64,000 bases of DNA from Hyalella azteca (taxonomy: Eukaryota > Arthropoda > Malacostraca > Amphipoda > Hyalellidae): NCBI RefSeq assembly GCF_000764305.2, contig NW_025941602.1, forward strand, positions 82,389 through 146,388. The letters run 5' to 3'. Positions within the stretch are counted from its first letter, which is position 1, and each line of letters starts with the position of its first letter. Positions 1-12,980 of this stretch are shown piece after piece. The notes beneath the pieces are model-generated. The model saw only the letters and a list, made by a program, of their open reading frames with translations, was not told where the DNA came from and did not search any database. Position numbers and translations under genes: made by a program.

Positions 1-105
1 GACTTACAGTCGTCAGGCTTAATACAATTACAGTCGTTAGTCTGTAGTCTTACAGACTTACAGTTATCAGTCGACCTACAGTTAGAGTTTTCTGCAACGT
101 TGCAG

Positions 106-368
106 AGAGCGGCAGCAGCGAGAGCCTGGAGGCGGCGCGGCTGGAGATGTTGGAGGCGCTACGGCTGCGCAGGAGCGGCCTGCAGGAGAAGCTCAGCGCC
201 AAGACAGAGGAGCTGAGGCTCTTGTGTCTCCGGGAGGGGGAGCTTACGGGGGAACTGCCCCCCGAGTACCCCCTGGTTCCTGGCCAACCACCCCCCTCTG
301 TCAGGAAAAGGGTCGGAACTTCATTCGCTCTAGATGAGAGCATCATTGATAAAATCATCAATAAGCAG
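106..368 (+). CDS. FRMD4: FRMD4-like exon a (CUPID coiled coil)
   Basis: The acceptor is TTGCAG at 100-105 (an AG two bases later is an alternative) and the donor is CAG|GTAACA after 368. The exon enters with two bases of a split codon and ends in phase 0. It encodes a Leu/Glu-rich helix followed by LPPEYPL and RVGTSFALDE, the signature of the family. The upstream intron at 1-90 is made of short imperfect repeats containing CTTACAG, which resemble the acceptor. Confidence 0.78.
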
Positions 369-3300
369 GTAACATTTTGTCTCGCAGTTGGCCAAATTTG
401 AAAAAAAAAATTCTAATTGTCTCATGAATGCGTAGTGAATGTTTGAGGAAAATAACATTTATAATTAATTTCCTGCTATCGGTTTGTGAACATAATAAAT
501 AGTAATTTATTCATAAAAGTGCGTTTGTTATAAATAATTGTTTAAAAATGTCACGAGGAACATTATTGAAGTTGAGCATCTCATTTGGCCACCAAAATCA
601 CCGGACCTGAATATTATCGAGCATTTATGGTCAATTTTAGAGAGGAAAGTCAGAAGTCGATTCCCACCGCCATTGTCTTTAAAAGAGCCGGAGGGAGTTT
701 TAACTGAAGAATGGGTTAAAATTCTTTTGGAAACAATTCACAATATGTATGAATGAATGAATGCCGCGGAGAATTGAGGTTGTAATTGCCGCAAAAGGCG
801 GACCTACATCTAACTAAAATATATTCTGTTGATTTTTCAGGTGTTTCCATTATGTCGTCTAACCCCTGTATAATTTCAGGAAGAGACAGTCTCTGCGCTG
901 GAGTTGGAGTGCGAGATCATGGCCAAGATTACGAGCGCTGCTCTGCGACTCGCAAACGAGAGCACTGCGCGCAAAGGCGTGCGCCGACAACGCAAGCTGT
1001 CGTACCAGCAGTCTGCCCACAGACTGCGCGAGCTCGAACAGAAGTTGAAGCAAGCCAGGAGTAAAGCTGTTGTCACGGCCTCCACGCTCCCCAAACAGAA
1101 GAAGAAACCGAGGCCTTTGTCTGACTGCGAGGGTGAGTTTAGCGGCCCTGCGTTGAGGTATTCGCTGGTAGGAACAGTTCGCACATTGATGAGAAGGATT
1201 GCAATCTACGCACTGTGTTTCTGTCCGACCATGCTGAGCTTACACGATGATTTAACTTGGTTTTAAGCCATTAAAGAACGGTGTTCTTGTGATAACTTAA
1301 TTAACATTTCGAGTTGTCTAAGGGAACTTTAATGAGTTTCTGTGTACATAAAATTTTGTCGTTGAGCGGGACTAATAAAGATCGTATTCGTTATCTTTAA
1401 TTACTAATTTTAAACCAGCATAGCATTAACGCCGTTTTTCTAACAGGCATTGAAGACTCTGGCATCACAGGCAGTCTGAGCTCAAGTGCTGGCAGTGGTC
1501 GTGAATCTCCCAGAGACTTGACAGGGTTCCAGTCCACTTTGCCCTCACCTTCCCTCAATAACACCCTCACTCTCCATGATGCAAATGGCAGCAGACTACG
1601 CGACAGAAATAGCACCTTCACCTCTCACGATACTTCAGACAGCAGTAGACAGAGTGACAGGAACAGTACCATCACCCCTCGTGACACATCTGACGGCAGC
1701 CGACAGAATGGCAGGAACAACCACCACGACAATACAGACAGTGGCAGACAGAGAGACAGATCTCCGCATCGCACTCGCGGTTCTGCTCCAGCCAGTCCCT
1801 ACCGCAGCGCCGCCAGCACCTGCAGCAGCAACAGTGGTGGAGGTGGTGATGCTGGTGGTGGTGGTGGTGGTGGTAGTCTTGGTGATGGTAGTGGGTCGGT
1901 CCACAACTCTACCATGACAAGTTCGTCGAGCTCGAGACCCACAAGCCCTTCTTGCCCATCCAGGTACCGTCTTGTTCACCTAACGAATATTTTAGCCGTA
2001 CACATTTGGGTTCTTTAAGAATCCAAGTCCAAGTTTGAATTAATATTAGGCAATAACAAAGGCTTTTAAACTCTTGGGGCTCTGAAAGGAACTTATTTTT
2101 TCCACGGTGTAGTAATGCTAGTACTCTCTACATCAAACCACACTGAATGCTACATCAAAATTCTATGAACCTTCTTTACTGATTTTTAAATTTATTTTTC
2201 GGGAAATGCATGAAGGACTGAACATTGAACATGATTGTTATGGGAACTTGGGTATGTTGGTTTATCTGTCATTGATGCAATTAATGTTTCTTTTCTGAAT
2301 CGAGTATTGACTCTCATATGATTAGTCTCGGACGTCGTGTACCCGTCATGAAACACGTATTATTAAATGATTATCTTGGATGTATTTGGTCCTTGTGGCT
2401 GTTCCTATGATTCTTCTGTACGACCTCTCGACCCTGGCTCCCATCTCGACTTCTTCCTTGCAGCACGTGGTGTTTTGACTACAGTTTAATGCAAACTATA
2501 TTTTCAGTACATTATATAACATTTAGACATTCAACATTATTTGCTAAAACTTGAGTAGCTTATATTCTTTGTTACCTTTGACTTTAATAAAAACATTTCT
2601 ATGAATCAATTTGAACATCTCATTCAGAACTTCATGGGTTGACAATGAGTGTCTTCAGAGCTATATACACTCTTTTCCGGATCATTTTAGGTATAAATGC
2701 TATGCAAAAAAATAACTTCTTATTTTGAACGTCATTCTAAACACTAGTTTATCTTCCCTTTAAACGTCGTAAATTCTTAGAGATACATTTTTTTCTGAAT
2801 TGATCAATTTTTAATCCTTAAAAAATCACTTGAAATTCTTGTAGCGCTGAAATTAATTGCGTTTCCTGAACGACCAATAACCTGAATCATTTGCAACTTG
2901 CCGGAGAGTCAAGGACAGATGCCACCATTTCTTTACACTCTCAATCAATCCAGTGCGTAACTTAAGCTGGACAATAACTTTCCACTAATCCATTCATCAA
3001 TACATTGACTGTACAAGACGACCGTTGTTGTACGAATTATACCTTCACATCTACGACGAGTCACGCATTTGTCAATGACTGACATTGTCTTGGACGGAAG
3101 CTGAGGTTGACTACACTTCACTGTATCTTTTCTGACTTGATGCATGTGTGTTGCAGCGGATACATTCCCAACTCAGTGTACGCGTGCAGTCAGTATCGCA
3201 GTCAACGCTTCCCCACGCTCCCCACGCGGTCAAGATCAACAGCTTCACCAGCCTCCTTTAGAGATACTTTTTCGAGGTCATGGAATGATAATGGTCAAAT

Positions 3301-6300
3301 TTCGTCGTCTTCTGTTGCATCTATCGTCAGTTGTCTGACTTACATAACGACCACCACCATCGTGACTTCAGAACGACGCGATACCACGGGCGACACGAAC
3401 AACGACCAACTGCAGCATGACGACAACACCGGACTCGATTTGTTAGAGAGCGCCCACTCTCACCAGCAAGAATTTACGGAAGGTCTTGCAAGGCCGTCTC
3501 TTTATGATTCCCGGTGCTCGGTCGTCGGGGGGAATGCTTCCTTGCAGGACCTGAGCGACACGTTGACGGTGGCGCTGCTGGATAAGAATCACGAAAGTCG
3601 ACCTCCGAACATGAGGCAGTCGAGATCGGTACCTCGAGAATTAGACCCCAGCAGGTTGTCATACGAAGCTCATCTCACACGCGACCCTTTAAATCTTTGT
3701 GTAGACACCGCGATCCTCGAAGGCGAAAAGTTATCTTTCCCGGGGGGACTCTACAATATTTCCTCGCGCCAACGAGAGACCCTCAGCACCCAGAGCATGA
3801 ATAACTTAGATTCTACTGGATCTTCTTCGTGCAGTTCGCCTTCGAAACCTTCGTACTGCGACTCCGCTAGTATAGACAGAACTCACACACAACACTCGAG
3901 TTCCCCTAACGCACAACACTCCCCCTCGTTCCACCACCCTCACCACCACAACCACCTGCCCCACCTCCACAGCAACAGACGGCACCGCATGCAGATGCCT
4001 GATAGGTCGGCTCCCCCTCCTCTTTTAGTTTGATAATTTAAGCATGACATCTTCTTATGTCTTTTTTTCTGACTGGCTGTTTTTTATTTTTTTTTGCATG
4101 TTGTCTCAATTTCAATGTTTCTTTATTGTCTTTAATTTTGTTATTTAATTCAGGAGATCCCAGGGGTTGGAAAATTTTGCATATGCATATGTATGTTGCA
4201 TTGCCGATTGAAGTCATTTGAGCCATAACGTAATATAGTACTACTTATAATCATTTAATTAATACTTCAGTAATCTACTTCAAGTTATTGATGAAAAGTT
4301 GGTATTACTTTCCAAAATATTTTTTATTCCGAAAATACTTATAGCAATTTTTCAAGATGAGCTAATCCGTTAATTCCGAGCTTTAATTTTGTTCACGTTT
4401 CACTGGCTTACAAATTTTTCAATTAATTCGTTATAAAATTATTTTTATTTCCTATTTCATTTTATTTTACTCGAATGTTCAACTGTTCAGTAATCGAAAA
4501 ATATTAATAACCATTATTGTGCATGAACTAAATTGGCAGAATTAAATGTTACCTAATTTCAGTTAATTCGTGCTAATCTCAAATTACCTTTGATAATTGA
4601 AAAGAATACCGATCTAAGTTCCACATGAAGACGTCATATTGGATTCTTCAGATATCCCGACAATGTGATCCACTAAGATAAAGACTGCTTCCCTAGGCCA
4701 TCATTGAGTTTGCTTGATTTACTGTTCCGTTTTTACACAAATCTCCTTCCTCTTTTATCTGCATGATCCTTCGTCGTATTGTCTGACCCTCTGCCCCCAC
4801 CTCAGGCCCCTCAGTTCAGACCGCCGTCGAGGGAATAGCGCCAGCAGGGCGGAGGTCTTCAGAACAACTCCTGACACTCCCGACCACGCGGCAGCTTGCC
4901 AATTGCTTGATGGGGCTCTCTTCAACTACCATCCTCATTACCAGTCTGGGACTCCTCGAGTACCTGAACATTTCGACCCGCATCAGTTGGTCCAACAAGG
5001 TCCTAATGTCAACTTCCACTACAACCACCAAGCACGTAGGCATACATCGGGCAGTAAATTACGCCATAGTAATAGTTCTGCCATGCATAACACAAGTGGC
5101 AGCTCCCTTAGCTCGTCACAACCACACAACACCACCAGCAGTTCTATCAGTTCAAGTACGAGTGGCAACCACTGTACTCCTCCTAATCGGCAGAGCTTGT
5201 ACTCCCCGTATGTCGGTGGGAACCCACATAATGGGTATTCAATGGGTCCTGTTCAGCACCACACTCCTCAAAATAACGGGATGTATTTTCAGGATCATCA
5301 TGGAGCTTATTATTCACCCTCTTCTCACGGTATCCATAACGATCATCGTCAAACGAATGCTGGTTATGTTCGCGAAATGCAAAGAAGAACTTCTCAAGAG
5401 CCATCGTATTACAACCCTCATCAGACCATAAACAGCAGCTATCCAACGCCTCCACCGCACCAAAGTTACAGCACTAGCCAAACCCAACGGGAAGTTTTGG
5501 CTAAAGTTTCTCCCGAGAACGTGTCTTCGCCTAGTCGCTCTCGGCACGGCCAAAGTAAAGAATTGACTGCCAGTGACAGTGGGTGCGGCGCTGACAGCTC
5601 ATGTGATACGCGACAGTCAAACGCTGATGTCTCGGATGGCCACCCGAATGCCACCCACCCTGCCCCGGTATCTCAGAACTACTCGAATTCTTCTTTCCCG
5701 CATTCAGATGAACATTCTTATCAAAGCTGCTCAAAGTCGGATGATCTGAATCCAGAACCAATCCATACCTTAGTCAGAACATCCAGTGGGAGAAGTTATA
5801 TGGAAACTACGTTTTTGGGCGACTGTTCTTCGGCGTCTTCCACTACCTCTAACCAAGAAAATATTCCTCCCGTTAAACGAGTTGTTCCTTCTGAGCAGTT
5901 GTTACCTCTTAAGCCAACAGGTGTTCATTTACGAGCCTCGGCCAGCGTTACTCCTGCCGACCTCGCCCCTCCGAGGCTGCTACCTGCAGCTGACCTTATT
6001 CCCCTTAGGGCGACCAAATCCAGTAGCGAGCTTCCCCCTCTTAAAGCCACAAATCCCCGAGGTGAATACCATGGGAGTAATAGTAATGCTGAGCCGCTCA
6101 TGAGTTTAGCCGAAGCTGCCAATCTGAAAAAAGACCGAGAAAGAGAATGGTACGAAACTAGCTTGGATTCACCAGGTTCCGGCCGGAAACCGCAAAAATG
6201 TGCGGCAGCGGAAATTGTTATATCGAAATTTCCAGGCATTGCCTCAGCCAGTGCGACTGCGGTGTCGTCGAATAATGACGTGTCATCTTCTGCTCTATCG

Positions 6301-6768
6301 CCTGAACTTCCATCTAATAGCCCTAATGAGAGAGACCAATCAGTGATTATCTCCACGGGTTCCTACCAGCCATCCCGAGAAGTGAGCAAACCATTCGAAA
6401 TGGCTGACTTCTACAAATATAGTACGAAATATCGTAAGCAAATGCATGGTTCAGGCATGAACAGCAGTAACAGCAGCTTCAGTAACGGCTCGGACAGTAA
6501 TCATATGTCACCCGTGCTTCCACCAAGAGCTCAAGTTGTTGTTAGTAGCAGCAAGGCTGCGCCGCCCTCCCCTAACGTAATAGCTAAGCAGTCTACTCCT
6601 GCTGCTCAACAAAAGGGTATCTACCAGTCGCTGGCTCCTTATACTTGTCAGGGAGTTGGTAGCCACCCTTCACCTGGTGCACCTAACACCCCTTCCTGGG
6701 AGGGAACACCTCTCCATCAGGCTGTCCCTGCTACCGTTACTAATAAGCGTTCAGCTACTTTGGTGTGA
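106..6768 (+). CDS. FRMD4: FRMD4A/B / Stepping-stone-like cytohesin adaptor, C-terminal part (5 exons)
   Basis: Exons read as 106-368, 880-1132, 1447-1963, 3157-4005 and 4806-6768. All junctions are GT/AG, and the phases match, so the joined frame is open for about 1,280 codons to TGA at 6766-6768. The first two exons encode the CUPID (DUF3338) coiled-coil module of FRMD4A, FRMD4B, INAVA and Drosophila Stepping stone; recognisable blocks are LCLREGELTGELPPEYPL, RKRVGTSFALDE and KGVRRQRKLSYQQSAHRL. In the family this module binds cytohesin Arf-GEFs and places them at cell junctions or the cortex. The rest is long, Ser/Asn/His/Pro-rich and probably disordered, with a compact conserved-looking block MADFYKYSTKYRKQ near the end. 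The last residues SATLV form a class I PDZ ligand (S/T-x-hydrophobic). Any FERM domain would lie upstream of the window; Stepping stone lacks one, so the subtype is open. Confidence 0.82.
538..756 (+). pseudogene. Tc1/mariner transposase C-terminal remnant
   Basis: The frame reads WPPKSPDLNIIEHLWSILER, which is the classic C-terminal end of Tc1-family DDE transposases; the E of NIIEHLW is the third catalytic acid. Only the last 70 or so codons survive, without the first two catalytic residues, and I found no terminal inverted repeats nearby. It lies in sense orientation in the intron between 368 and 880 of the FRMD4-like gene, so it is a dead insertion carried in that intron. Confidence 0.85.
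880..1132 (+). CDS. FRMD4: FRMD4-like exon b (CUPID domain, second half)
   Basis: The acceptor is ATTTCAG ending at 879 and the donor GAGG|GTGAGT. The exon starts in phase 0 and leaves one base. It encodes a charged helical segment with ITSAALRLAN and RRQRKLSYQQSAHRLRELEQ, corresponding to the part of FRMD4A around its KKLKKQRKTSY region (recalled from family knowledge, not aligned by computer). Confidence 0.8.
1447..1963 (+). CDS. FRMD4: FRMD4-like exon c (Ser/Arg/Asn-rich, poly-Gly)
   Basis: The acceptor is CTAACAG ending at 1446 and the donor CCAG|GTACCG. It joins the previous exon by completing a Gly codon and leaves two bases. The sequence begins IEDSGITGSLSSS and continues as imperfect repeats of T-S-D-x-S-R-Q. 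A GGT-repeat tract at about 1831-1890 encodes a run of Gly and is likely to vary in length between individuals. It is probably a disordered scaffold segment. Confidence 0.75.
3157..4005 (+). CDS. FRMD4: FRMD4-like exon d, with possible alternative C-terminus to 4033
   Basis: The acceptor is GTGTTGCAG ending at 3156. The frame is open through 4030 with stop TGA at 4031-4033. A donor at GATAG|GTCGGC (after 4005) has phase 2 and fits the acceptor before 4806. If that donor is skipped the protein ends ten residues later in APPPLLV and lacks exon e. No AATAAA was noticed soon after 4033, so the spliced form is the main call. Confidence 0.72.
4806..6768 (+). CDS. FRMD4: FRMD4-like terminal exon e
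   Basis: A polypyrimidine stretch and ACCTCAG precede 4806; an AG at 4813-4814 is an equally phased alternative, giving a product three residues shorter. The exon encodes about 650 residues rich in Ser, Asn, His and Pro, with charged conserved-looking islands: LKKDREREWYETSLDSPGSG, KPFEMADFYKYSTKYRKQ and SPVLPPRAQVV. The end KRSATLV is a PDZ-binding tail, in line with the Par-complex links described for FRMD4A. A candidate poly(A) signal AATAAA lies at 7271-7276. Confidence 0.8.
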
Positions 6769-9700
6769 AGACCTTTTTACGACTAGAAAATTCCGAGTGA
6801 ACATTGCAGCGTATTTTTATCCTCTTATAATGTTTATCAATTCAGTTCACAACCTTTTCGATAAACATTTGAAAACGTGCTGCAACAATCTCCATTATTT
6901 CTGTCGTAAATTTGTGTCCCGTTGTTCATTGTTGAAGTATAATACTTTGATTATTTAATTACATCTAACGAGCTGTCGTATTTCAATACACTGATAAACT
7001 GTCTCAAGTCGTGTGAAAATTACTCCTACAACGCTGCTTGTTGTCATCTTCAGCTGTTTTCTTGTCTTCCTTATTGTCCTAAAGCCCCATACCACTATAA
7101 CTTAATTATAATTTACAAAATAACTTATTCTTCTATCATTATTTAAATTGTTTTCTTCATTTCATTTGCTTCATGAAATACCTATAATGTGTCCCTTGTA
7201 CATAAAATATCTTTCTCCGATCTTGAATGCCTTCCTCCTGACCTCTCCATTCTTTGTATGTTGGCTATGAAATAAATACGTTAGTTGATTCTTACAAATC
7301 TCTGAAGAATGAAGATAAGAAATCTGTTAAATTGCTATATTTAACAGATCTGTTAATATGCTAAATTATATCAGTGTTGACTTATCACTTACTGTATTAA
7401 ATTTATTTTTTTGCATCATTCAAGTATTAAATCAATTGAACGTCGGAACAATTTTCAATACGTTGATGATTTTTATTCTTCATATAAATTGACCACTAAT
7501 GGAACGATTAATCCTGAAATTAGGACAGCCGTATTTATATTTATATTATTCATATCGCTCAGTCTTTTAGTACAATTCTTGCCTGCTATCATGAATAGCA
7601 TTTCTTCACATTTTTTCAAATAATTTTATTCAGTTTAAACTCATTTTGCGTCCAAGTCTGCTGGAAATTACCGATAATATTTTATCGTCGTCACATAATT
7701 AATAAACAACTGGAAGGTTCCATAAAAGTTTGTGAAACGTGAAACATTTTTCACGAAAGTTTGTGAAAAAGTCGTGATGATTGACATTTTTATTTCGTAT
7801 TTTAGGACCGAATTTAGTTAAATTTTTCCGTTTGACAATGCAAAATATGACAATGCAATTAAGGGCAATTATATCACAGCTAAATGTATAAATTTGAATC
7901 ACAATTATTTCACATAAATTCATCACAGTCGATATTTCCATGCTTTTCGTCTACGATACAGAATATTCATTCTGAATTACGAGTCGTATACTCATGAATC
8001 GCAGACTCTATTTTCGTAGGTTCAACGACGATGATAGATTATTTATGCGCATTTTGATAGCCAACATTTTAATACACCGTTTCTTCCCGGATATTAATGT
8101 TTTTTCTGATCTTTATAGACAATTTTTAATTTTCAAACCTAATCGTTATGTAATTTTGTATATTCGGTTTTACCACATAACCGCTCCTGAATGACATACT
8201 CTCATTGTGTGTGATAAGTTTGAAAACATATTACTAGACTTGCCTAAAGAAATAATAACTTTCTGGCATTTGAATTATATTAATTTGTAGTGTACATTTT
8301 TTAGTGTAGATGAGCATGTTTTTGTTTAGCTGTACATTTTATAAAGAATGAGGAGTCAGGAGATTACCAAAGAGATGTGCCTTTATTTTTTACCGTGTAC
8401 AGTTTTACTTAGAATAAATTTTTATTTTATTTGCTGCCTGTGAATTTTCCTTCCCATTTTATCTCCCAAAGAAAAGTTTAGAGACGATAGCCAAAAAATA
8501 AAATTAAGCTAGATGCCGAACCTGTGGCCGTTTTTTTTTAATTATCGTTCACAATATCTAATTCGACGATATATTGAAAGCATATATTCACCACTTATGA
8601 AATTACAACTTTATGAAATATTACAGTCTTCGCAGTTCATCAACCTATTGTGTCAACCGCAGTTCATCAATACAATTGACTAATTGTGTCGCATCAACCG
8701 AAACGACACATTTAGTCTCAACAGAGTGCATATAACATACATTCATTTACCGACAGGCAGGTGGACCAAAATTTAATCCGTAAGGCAGCACGTGTGACCC
8801 AGCAACACCTAATATAAATGGGGTTAACGTACGGAATTAGAATCGGTCGCGCGGCTGCACAAAAAAAAAAAGATGGCCATTCAACTCCGAATTCATCAAG
8901 AAAATATAAAAACTACATCAAAATTGCTGCAATCAAAAGAAAACGTCAGAAAAAAACGACAAATCAGATTTAGATTATACGAGCTGATAAACCTGTTGAG
9001 AAATCCGTATCGAAATACGTTTTGTTGAGGAGAAATAAGTGTTTAAATAGGTCGCTTCTACATATTCTGAAGCGAAACCCGATTTTCGAGTTGAATGTAC
9101 CTGTTTCCAGGTAAGATTCGATTTATAGATCACAATTTCATTCATCTAATTGTGCAAGTGTTCACTTTAAGTCACTTATTTATATATTTAAAAAATAATT
9201 TTCCTCATTCAAAGGCGATTTGTCGAACTTGATAAGTCGAGCAGCCCATAAATTATATTTTCGCTTGTGAATAATGTAAAGAAATTAATCTCGCGAGGGT
9301 TTCAGCAACTCCGAGGTATTTAAATTAACATAAAATGTTAAGGTTCACTAAAAATACTATGACGTGAGCATTAATTGCTGAAAACAATTTTTCGTAACCG
9401 TTCTGAATTGGGTTTGCCAATGCGACATTTAACGCAGATTGGCACAAATATGGAACAGTTTGATCCAATTGCAGTGTTTCAAGGGAAGTAATTTAAACCA
9501 CGCTGACTTGCTTTATTGGGAATTACTATGATTTTTTTATCGTCTTTCAGAACAGCAAGTTTGCACATTTGAGCGCATGCAGTTATTGAAGGTGTGGTTT
9601 GTGGTTTGCTATTGAGAATAATTGTTTGTCCATCGAGGGAGCTAGCTCGATGGAAACACAATTAATCAAGAAAATCATCAATAACCGAATTTTTACACTT

Positions 9701-10490
9701 TGATGAACATATTGTCTATCTATGCTCGTGAAAATTTAACGTCACGAGAAAACTTTTAAACATTTTTACTGTGGGATAGGTGTTAGAAGACAAATTTTTT
9801 AGTAAATCGGACATAAATTTTGGACGAAAATTTTTTTTCAGTCTCGATCATTTCCTAGTCATTGCTGCGGCAGTCAAGGCCCATGGAACTTTTATGAGAT
9901 AAGATTTGAAAATGCAATGGAAATTAACATAGAAAGACTGCACTCCTGATTCTGGATTGATGAAATAATATAGAAATAGCACAGTTGAAAAAATTTGCCC
10001 CAACTCACTAATTAGCTCGTTGAGATTAATTAACTCACACGTACACTGAGTATACTAAGGCAGCTCTATATTCTGCAGTTCAAGTGCTGACAAATGGAAC
10101 AGATTTGCAGTAAACATCTGACACATAAACTATTTTCTTTTATATCGCTGTTTTCGGTCGGTCCTTCTATTATGTATGCGTTCGATTAGCGTCAAATGTT
10201 TTCCTCCTAGGAGTAGGATGAGTAATTAACATTCTCTTATGATGGGGCCGCAACAATAAGAGTAGATAGAGAAGGTTATAATTAAGCACTTTAAAATTAT
10301 ACTGGCTACCATACTTGTTAATACAAGTTCACATTTCAAAATGAAAAAAAAAAAATCTTTGTAGGCAAAGAAAAATGTAACCAGAACAAATTCCAAAGTG
10401 ATTTCTATCACTCTACATCACCCCAACTTCCTATTTCACAGGAAGATATTGATCCGTCGTGCGGTTCCCGACACTGGAACTGTTCTCGTT
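6769..10490. other. 3' UTR then gene-free AT-rich DNA
   Basis: About 500 bases after the FRMD4-like stop reach AATAAA at 7271-7276 and probably are its 3' UTR. Beyond that the open frames are short, AT-rich and show no family signature. No repeat of note was seen before 10490. Confidence 0.5.
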
Positions 10491-10500
10491 CTCAGTGACT

Positions 10501-10795
10501 TCGTTCAGTTCAACCGATCTTCAGTTCAACCGATCTTCAGTTCAACCGATCTTCAGTTCAACTGATCTTCAGTTCAACTGATCTTCAGTTCAACTGATCT
10601 TCAGTTCAACTGATCTTCAGTTCAACCGATATTCAGTTCAACTTATCTTCAGTTCAACCGATCTTCAGTTCAACTGATCTTCGTTCAACTGATCTTCAGT
10701 TCAACTGATCTTCAGTTCAACCGATATTCAGTTCAACTTATCTTCAGTTCAACTGATCTTCAGTTCAACTGATCTTCATTTCAACCGATCTTGGT
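10501..10795. repeat. 16-bp minisatellite
   Basis: About 18 tandem copies of a unit like TTCAGTTCAACTGATC, with C/T (CTGATC versus CCGATC) and G/A variants arranged in blocks. It is intergenic. Confidence 0.9.
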
Positions 10796-11055
10796 TGATC
10801 TCCTTCACTCGACCGAACTTGCTTGTGACTTTTATACCCCAAGCGTTAATGTCTTCTTAATACACCAGACCGTATAAATATTTACAAGCGCACGAGACCT
10901 TAACTTTTTCCAACAATAAGCACACCAATTTCCTACCTAATTCAGAGGCTTGATGTCTTTATTTCCCCGCAACTTTGTTCCTACGAAATATCCTTACTGG
11001 ATTTCTGTCGATCAAAGCAATATCCAAAACTTTACATAATATATAAATATATATA

Positions 11056-11302
11056 ATGGTTTCAGCGTTTATTAAGCCGTAGACCTGTCGCCGATTCTTA
11101 ACATTGCAGAACATCCACAGCTTGTTGCGGGCGTGAACTCGCAACTCACTGATTCATAGTTTTCATTGATTAATTAACCGCCCGGTCTCCTTGCTGAATC
11201 TGACATGCAGAAACTGGCGCACAGAGCTGGGATCGAACCTGCACCTCTGCTGCTCCAATCTTGGTACTCTGAACTTTAACCACTGGGTCACCCTGCCCAA
11301 CC
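11056..11302 (-). mobile_element. tRNA-derived SINE, copy A
   Basis: On the minus strand it reads a tRNA-like head with B box GGTTCGATCCC (plus-strand GGGATCGAACC at about 11229), then a body with GGCCGGGCGGTTAA-like sequence and a 3' part GAATCGGCGACAGGTCTACG followed by an A/T-rich tail. It matches the plus-strand copy at 24447-24700 over its whole length with moderate divergence, which marks it as a family. Confidence 0.75.
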
Positions 11303-12188
11303 ACTGGACTACCCTTTAATATCCTTTATGTAATATCCAACCATCAATTCTCAACGTCTTTAAACCACCCTCAACTTCTAACTCCACAAAAAGCTTTGTT
11401 CCGCATCACAATAACAAGACACACAGCCGTTATCAACGCATTATTCGCGGTATCACAGATTTCATTAGATTCCGCCGTACCGAGAGCTGAGTGCCGAGCA
11501 GGCGACGGATTCTGTGGAAGGCTGCCAGTGCGAGCTCAGCTGTCAGGGTGTGTGGTTGGCAATTAGGTTCATGTGCGGTGTTTTGATCTTCGTGAACTAT
11601 TTTCAAATTACATTATTTTTTATAAAATTCAACATAAATATTGAGTTTATTCGTGTAAATTCTATCATTTTTCGTTGTTTAACCTTTTATTGTAACCGTA
11701 GATGCAAGGAGGTCAAATCACGTGGTTAATCAACTGATGCTGAGAGAAGGGAACTTTTTTCACGGTCTATTTCAGCTTATTTACTTTTTGTTGATGATCT
11801 GAAGAATCGCGGATATACTTATTTGATGTATTTTTCTTTTGTCCACTTAAATTTCACAAGATTACAAGTTATTCAATATTTTTTACAGATATTTTCATAG
11901 CAGTTATTCGTTATTGTTGTTCTTAGTTAATATTAAATTATATATGACCATTCACTCTGACATTTAATAGCTCTATTCGTAAGAACTCTGTAACTGTGTA
12001 TGTACGCTCACTTGTAACTGAAAGTGACGTGCTCCTGAGTCGTCTTGTCGGTGCCACACTGCGGATCGATTGCGCAACTCCGTGCCTCGTACAGCGTGTT
12101 GCTCATTACTGGCAGTTGGCAAGGATCCTAAGGTATCTTATTTTCATGATAATGAAAGTTAATCCAGTTATTCACGGATCAATGAGAG

Positions 12189-12189
12189 N
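12189..12189. other. Single-N assembly join
   Basis: One N directly before a duplicated block. Similar single Ns are at 37042, 46926, 51671, 55913 and 60461; at least four lie between or beside near-identical copies, as expected for contig ends that were not merged. Confidence 0.9.
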
Positions 12190-12980
12190 AACTTTAATAC
12201 GAGGCTGTCTTATGAACTTTAGTGAGCGTTGATATAACACGATGTTGATATATCTATATATCAGCACGACGCTTTAATTAAGTGGGCACACATCTTATTC
12301 AAACGCACCTTGACCGCAGTAATGATGGCGCCTTTAGAAAAAATGAGGCAAAGAATTGCAGTTGGTGATTCAAAATCACTGACCTGTCCTATTTATTAGA
12401 ATATTATTTCAATTTATCGCATTTTTTTCTACAATTTCATCGCCAAATAAGTGGCTGGTGCTATATTTTGTTATTGTTTATTTTCCCGGATCCATCTGTG
12501 CGCCAACATAGATTTCTGTCAATATTAATATTTCTGTTCTGCTTGTTTGTAATTCGCCCTAAATTCTGTGATTGCCTTATCGCAATTCTATTTAATCTCA
12601 AGATCGCAAATTTATCAACGTGAAATACACAGTTCATTAGGCTTGTATTATCAGTCTCCCGCCATTTCCGGTCCTGTGAATTTTTTTCCTTCTACTTTTG
12701 CGTTCAACCTGTCGCTTCCTTGCTTCACTTCTTATTTATTTAGTACCAGTATGCAGAATCTAATTATTAGATGGATTTTTACTGACGAAAATCAATTATA
12801 TATTTTAACTCTATTATGTTGCTTAAATAATATGCTAATTGTTAGAATCGGTGAATTCGTACAACTTTATAGTGAGGAACGTTGTAATATATTTTAGTAC
12901 CGTCTGCACTTACTGATGCTCTATGCAATTAAGAAGCATTCCTCTAGTAAACACGCACCCCACTCACCCACAGCCCTAAC
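12190..12980. repeat. Duplicated block, copy 1 (bounded by an N and an adapter)
   Basis: It is near-identical to 16003-16787 except for a divergent stretch at about 12655-12830, where the two differ by many substitutions and small indels. The copy starts directly after the N at 12189 and ends directly before the Tn5 adapter at 12981, so its placement here is doubtful: an unmerged haplotype or wrongly placed contig is likely. Confidence 0.85.

Noticed and set aside
1635..1979. Minus-strand open frame with poly-Thr tract
   Set aside because: Antisense shadow of the GGT-repeat exon of the FRMD4-like gene.
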